In this document: positions 33,688-36,767 of the stretch, one piece after another
Layout: the number at the start of each line of letters is the position of its first letter
How positions within the stretch are numbered: position 1 is the stretch's first letter
Source of the DNA: Burkholderiaceae bacterium
GTDB taxonomy: Bacteria > Pseudomonadota > Gammaproteobacteria > Burkholderiales > Burkholderiaceae_E
Reading direction: 5' to 3'
Length of the DNA: 36,767 bases
Assembly (NCBI GenBank): GCA_019635275.1
Contig: JAHBZV010000029.1
Span: 1-36,767, forward strand
Program-made: the position numbers and the translations under genes
Notes under the pieces: generated by a model
Told to the model about the DNA's origin: nothing
Seen by the model: only the letters and a program-made list of their open reading frames with translations
The model's database searches: none

Positions 33688-34653
33688 TTGAAGCCCCGTT
33701 CGATCGAATTCACGCCCGACACCGCCGACAACCGCCGCCTCGCCAACCTGTGCGGGGCGCTCGACCAGAACCTGCGGCAGATCGAGGAAGCCTTCGACGT
33801 GCGCATCGCGCGCCGCGGCGCGAGCTTCAGCGTCGACGGCACGACGCCCGCATCGCGCCGGGCGATCGCGGCGCTCGAACACTTCTACGCACGCGCCGAG
33901 CACGCGTTGTCGCTCGACGACGTCCAGCTCGGACTGGTCGAGCTGAAAGCCCCGCCGCGTGCCGCAGCCGAGCCTGCCGACGCCGATTCGCCGGTCCTGC
34001 ACACGCGCCGCACCGACCTGCAGGGGCGCACGCCGCGCCAGCGCGAATACCTGCGAAACATCCTGGCGCACGACATCACCTTCGGGATCGGCCCGGCCGG
34101 CACCGGCAAGACGTACCTGGCGGTCGCCTGCGCGGTCGACGCGCTCGAGCGCGACGCGATCAAGCGCATCGTGCTGACCCGGCCCGCGGTCGAAGCCGGC
34201 GAGCGCCTGGGGTTCCTGCCCGGCGACCTGGCGCAGAAGGTCGACCCGTACCTGCGGCCGCTCTACGATGCGCTCTACGACCTGCTCGGATTCGATCGCA
34301 CGGCGCGGATGTTCGAGAAGCAGGCGATCGAGATCGCGCCGCTTGCCTACATGCGCGGCCGGACGCTGAACAATTCGTTCATCATCCTCGACGAGGCGCA
34401 GAACACCACGCCGGAACAGATGAAGATGTTCCTCACGCGGATCGGCTTCGGATCGCGCGCGGTCGTCACCGGCGACATGACCCAGATCGACCTTCCCAAG
34501 GGCCAGGCCTCGGGCCTGATCGAGGCGCGACGCCTGCTGCGAAGGGTACGCGGGCTGGCGTTCACCGAGTTCGACAGCTCCGACGTCGTGCGCCATCCGC
34601 TCGTGGCGCGCATCGTCGACGCGTATGAGCAGGCCCGCCCGGTCGACGGCTGA
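33688..34653 (+). CDS. ybeZ: PhoH-like ATPase (YbeZ)
   Basis: The 321-residue protein has a small N-terminal KH-like region (about 1-100) and a P-loop ATPase domain: Walker A GPAGTGKT (135-142), [32 protein letters not shown], and Walker [22 protein letters not shown]. It is a PhoH-family RNA-associated ATPase working with YbeY in rRNA maturation. The start is TTG 33688, which gives KPRSIEFTP as in relatives, 19 bases after the FecR-gene stop. It overlaps ybeY by 29 bases. Despite its name in databases, phosphate control is not indicated. Confidence 0.94.
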   Translation: MKPRSIEFTPDTADNRRLANLCGALDQNLRQIEEAFDVRIARRGASFSVDGTTPASRRAIAALEHFYARAEHALSLDDVQLGLVELKAPPRAAAEPADADSPVLHTRRTDLQGRTPRQREYLRNILAHDITFGIGPAGTGKTYLAVACAVDALERDAIKRIVLTRPAVEAGERLGFLPGDLAQKVDPYLRPLYDALYDLLGFDRTARMFEKQAIEIAPLAYMRGRTLNNSFIILDEAQNTTPEQMKMFLTRIGFGSRAVVTGDMTQIDLPKGQASGLIEARRLLRRVRGLAFTEFDSSDVVRHPLVARIVDAYEQARPVDG

Positions 34654-35161
34654 CCGGCACGCGCCTGCGCGCCGGTCGACAGCGCGAAGGCGCGCGGCCG
34701 CGCCCGCGACGCCGAGGCCGTCGCTGTCGCTGTCGATCCAGTTGGGCGAAGGCGTGCGCGAGTTGCCCGCCGGGCGCGCGCAGCTGCGACGCTGGGTAGC
34801 CGCCGCGATCGACACCGATTCGGTGCTCACGCTGCGCTTCGTCGGCGAGCGCGAGGCACGCATGCTCAATGCCCGATACCGGCATCGCGACTACGCGACG
34901 AACGTGCTCACCTTCGCGTACCCGGGCGACGACGGGCGCGTGAGCGCCGACATCGTGATCTGCATGCCGATCGTACGGCGCGAAGCGCGCGAACAGCGCA
35001 AGCCGCCGGCCGCCCACCTCGCGCACCTCGTCATGCACGGCGTGCTGCACGCGTGCGGCCACGATCACGAAGCGCCGGAGCAGGCCGAACGCATGGAGGC
35101 GACCGAGATCGCACTGCTGGCGCGATTCGGCATCGCCGATCCCTGGCGCGCGCGCCGCTAG
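34625..35161 (+). CDS. ybeY: Endoribonuclease YbeY (rRNA maturation factor)
   Basis: The 178-residue protein has the zinc-binding HGVLHACGHDHE motif with His138, His142 and His148, and upstream RYRHRDYATNVLTFAYP typical of the family. It takes part in 16S rRNA 3' processing and ribosome quality control. The first 32 residues from ATG 34625 are Arg/Ala-rich and atypical, because they lie in or just after the overlap with ybeZ; a later start is possible, but none has an obviously better ribosome site. Confidence 0.93.
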   Translation: MSRPARSTADRHAPARRSTARRRAAAPATPRPSLSLSIQLGEGVRELPAGRAQLRRWVAAAIDTDSVLTLRFVGEREARMLNARYRHRDYATNVLTFAYPGDDGRVSADIVICMPIVRREAREQRKPPAAHLAHLVMHGVLHACGHDHEAPEQAERMEATEIALLARFGIADPWRARR

Positions 35162-35210
35162 GCTGCGCATCGCGCCCGAGGCGGCCTCGCCTGCGCGGCC
35201 GCGGGCACGC

Positions 35211-35240
35211 TTGGCAGCGCGCAGAGCGTTCGGGTATGCT
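35211..35240 (+). promoter_or_regulatory. Candidate internal promoter for corC and lnt
   Basis: TTGGCA (35211-35216), an 18-base spacer and TATGCT (35235-35240) give a plausible sigma70 promoter 28 bases before the corC start. It would allow corC-lnt expression apart from the miaB operon. Confidence 0.45.
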
Positions 35241-35268
35241 CGGCCGCACGGCAACCCCCCTCCATCCC

Positions 35269-36150
35269 ATGTCCGGCCCCCACTCGGGCAGCGAACCACG
35301 AAGACCCCTGCTCGAACGCCTGGCGGCGCTGCTGCTGCGCGTTCCCGAAGACCGCGAGCAGTTGCTCGCCGTGCTGCGGCAGGCGCATGAGCGCGCATTG
35401 CTCGATGCGGAAGCGCTTTCGATGATCGAGGGCGTGCTGCAGGTTTCGGAGCTCGCCGCGCGAGACATCATGGTGCCGCGCGCGCAGATGGACGTGATCG
35501 ACATCAGCCAGCCTCGCGAGGAGTTCCTTCCGCGCGTGATCGAGACGGCGCACTCGCGCTTCCCGGTCGTCGAGGGCGACCGCGACAACGTGCTCGGCAT
35601 CCTGCACGCGAAGGAGTTGCTCAGGCTCTACACCGACGAGCGCGTCGACGTGCGCGACCTGCTGCGACCGGCGGTGTTCATTCCCGAGTCGAAGCGGCTG
35701 AACGTGCTGCTTCGCGACTTCCGCGGCAACCGCGTGCACCTCGCGATCGTCGTCGACGAATACGGCGGGACGGCCGGGCTGATCACGATCGAGGACGTGC
35801 TCGAGCAGATCGTCGGCGACATCGAGGACGAGTTCGACTTCGACGAGGAGAGCGACCACATCGTGGCGGTCGAGCCGGGCGAGCACGGCCCGCGCTTCCG
35901 GGTGCGCGCGATCGCCGGAATCCGCCAGTTCAACGAGGCCGTCGGCACCCGATTCTCCGACGAGGAGTTCGACACCGTGGGCGGCCTCGTCACCGAGCAG
36001 TTCGGGCGCGTACCCCGCCGCGGCGAGCACGTCGACCTCGACGGCGTGCGCTTCGAGGTGCTGCGCGCCGACGCGCGCCAGGCTCAGTTGCTGCTCGTCG
36101 AGCGCTTGCCCGCACCGGCGGACCAAGAGCCCGAGCCGGGCGAACACTGA
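35269..36150 (+). CDS. corC: HlyC/CorC family CBS-domain protein (YbeX)
   Basis: The 293-residue protein lacks the membrane DUF21 domain and consists of two CBS domains (about residues 65-185: RDIMVPRAQMDVIDIS, HSRFPVVEGDRDNVLGILHAKELL, VDEYGGTAGLITIEDVLEQIVGDIEDEFD) and a C-terminal CorC/HlyC transporter-associated domain (about 205-285: FNEAVGTRFSDEEFDTVGGLV, GRVPRRGEHVDL). This matches YbeX/CorC, associated with magnesium efflux and ribosome maturation. I prefer ATG 35269 (MSGPHSGSEP) over 35236 because the latter lies inside the promoter -10. It is followed by lnt after seven bases. Confidence 0.92.
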   Translation: MSGPHSGSEPRRPLLERLAALLLRVPEDREQLLAVLRQAHERALLDAEALSMIEGVLQVSELAARDIMVPRAQMDVIDISQPREEFLPRVIETAHSRFPVVEGDRDNVLGILHAKELLRLYTDERVDVRDLLRPAVFIPESKRLNVLLRDFRGNRVHLAIVVDEYGGTAGLITIEDVLEQIVGDIEDEFDFDEESDHIVAVEPGEHGPRFRVRAIAGIRQFNEAVGTRFSDEEFDTVGGLVTEQFGRVPRRGEHVDLDGVRFEVLRADARQAQLLLVERLPAPADQEPEPGEH

Positions 36151-36157
36151 GCCTGAA

Positions 36158-36767
36158 GTGCGACTGCGCTTGGCGCCGGGCGCACCGGCGGAGCGGGTGG
36201 CTGCGCCAGCAGCCGCGCTCGTGGCCGGCATCGCGCACGCGGCGAGCTTCGCACCGTTCGGCGCGTGGTGGCTGCAGACCGCGACGATGGCATTCCTCGT
36301 CGCGCTCGTCCTGCGAGCGCAGGCGAATGGCGGGACCGGCGCCGCCCGCGCCGCCGCACTCGGGTTCGCGTTCGGGCTGGGGTGGTTCGTCGCCGGGGTG
36401 GCCTGGCTCTACGTGAGCATGCACCGCTACGGCGGAATGCCCGCGCCGATCGCGGCGCTCGCGCTGCTGTTGTTCGGCGCCTATCTCGCGCTCTTTCCCG
36501 CGGCGGTCTGCGCGCTGGCAATGCGCGCAGCGCAAGTCGCTGCAAGCGCGCCGGGCGCTGCCGCCGCGGTGGGCATGGTGTTCGCGGGAGGCTGGGCGCT
36601 CGCCGAGATCGCCCGCGGCTACCTGTTCACCGGTTTTCCCTGGCTCGCGATCGGCTATGCGCACGTCGACGGTCCGCTCGCGGCGCTCGCGCCGCTGGCG
36701 GGCGTCTACGGCGTGTGCGCGCTCGCCGCGCTGTCGGCGTACGGCATCGGGGCGCTCGCCACGAGCA
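36158..36767 (+). CDS. lnt: Apolipoprotein N-acyltransferase, N-terminal part (runs off the window)
   Basis: The first 203 codons are present from GTG 36158. The sequence has several membrane helices and conserved Lnt stretches: FAPFGAWWLQTATMAFL, FGLGWFVAGVAWLYVSMHRYGG and ALAEIARGYLFTGFPWLAIGYAH. Lnt adds the third acyl chain to lipoproteins in the inner membrane. The catalytic nitrilase-like domain would lie beyond the window. The conserved order corC-lnt supports the call. Confidence 0.93.
   Translation, partial: MRLRLAPGAPAERVAAPAAALVAGIAHAASFAPFGAWWLQTATMAFLVALVLRAQANGGTGAARAAALGFAFGLGWFVAGVAWLYVSMHRYGGMPAPIAALALLLFGAYLALFPAAVCALAMRAAQVAASAPGAAAAVGMVFAGGWALAEIARGYLFTGFPWLAIGYAHVDGPLAALAPLAGVYGVCALAALSAYGIGALATS

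Overview
The window is GC-rich (roughly two thirds G+C), has strong third-position GC bias and is densely packed, with many ATGA/GTGA overlaps. The ribD-ribE pair, the TctD/TctE-like two-component pair and the miaB-ybeZ-ybeY-corC-lnt block look like a betaproteobacterium of the order Burkholderiales. The order is inferred from gene content and protein style; no marker phylogeny was possible.

Layout. (1) 13-1746, minus strand: riboflavin synthase (ribE) and the bifunctional deaminase/reductase (ribD). (2) 1747-2498: about 750 bases without an intact gene. It holds a decayed copy of the thiamine-diphosphate enzyme gene found intact at 19495-21207, followed by a promoter region. (3) 2499-4472, plus strand: a DUF2848 protein and an MFS transporter. 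(4) 4469-18897, all minus strand: a catabolic and transport cluster. In transcription order it encodes a TRAP transporter (dctQ, dctM, dctP), a molybdenum hydroxylase (large subunit, FAD subunit, and a [2Fe-2S] subunit fused to a CoxG-like domain), a MarR regulator, a second TRAP transporter (dctP, dctQ, dctM), and then, behind its own promoter, a PreA-like iron-sulfur reductase, a cupin and an amidase. (5) 19101-24391: an FdxA-type ferredoxin and the thiamine-diphosphate enzyme (plus), an aldehyde dehydrogenase (minus), and a ferredoxin-NADP reductase and TetR regulator (plus) around a palindromic operator. (6) 24388-27652: pyrF, a response regulator/sensor kinase pair, and a tRNA with a CAT anticodon. 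(7) 27691-36767: a small exported protein, miaB, a TPR/beta-barrel protein of the Slam/DUF560 type, a 919-residue secreted FecR-domain protein, then phoH-like (ybeZ), ybeY, corC and the start of lnt.

How the genes may work together. The 2.4-24.4 kb region looks like an uptake and degradation island for a small organic acid or N-heterocyclic/cyclic-amide compound: TRAP import, hydroxylation by the molybdenum enzyme, reduction by the PreA-like enzyme, hydrolysis by the amidase, and oxidation by the aldehyde dehydrogenase. The substrate is unknown. A near-identical sequence element lies at the preA-like promoter, the ferredoxin promoter and upstream of the DUF2848 gene, so these units may form one regulon, with the MarR protein as a candidate regulator.

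The most interesting novel candidate is the pair at 29461-33668. A Slam/type XI-like outer-membrane protein and a FecR-domain secreted protein with a glycine/threonine/alanine-rich linker and a TbpB-like barrel end are inserted, with translational overlap, between miaB and ybeZ of an otherwise conserved housekeeping operon.
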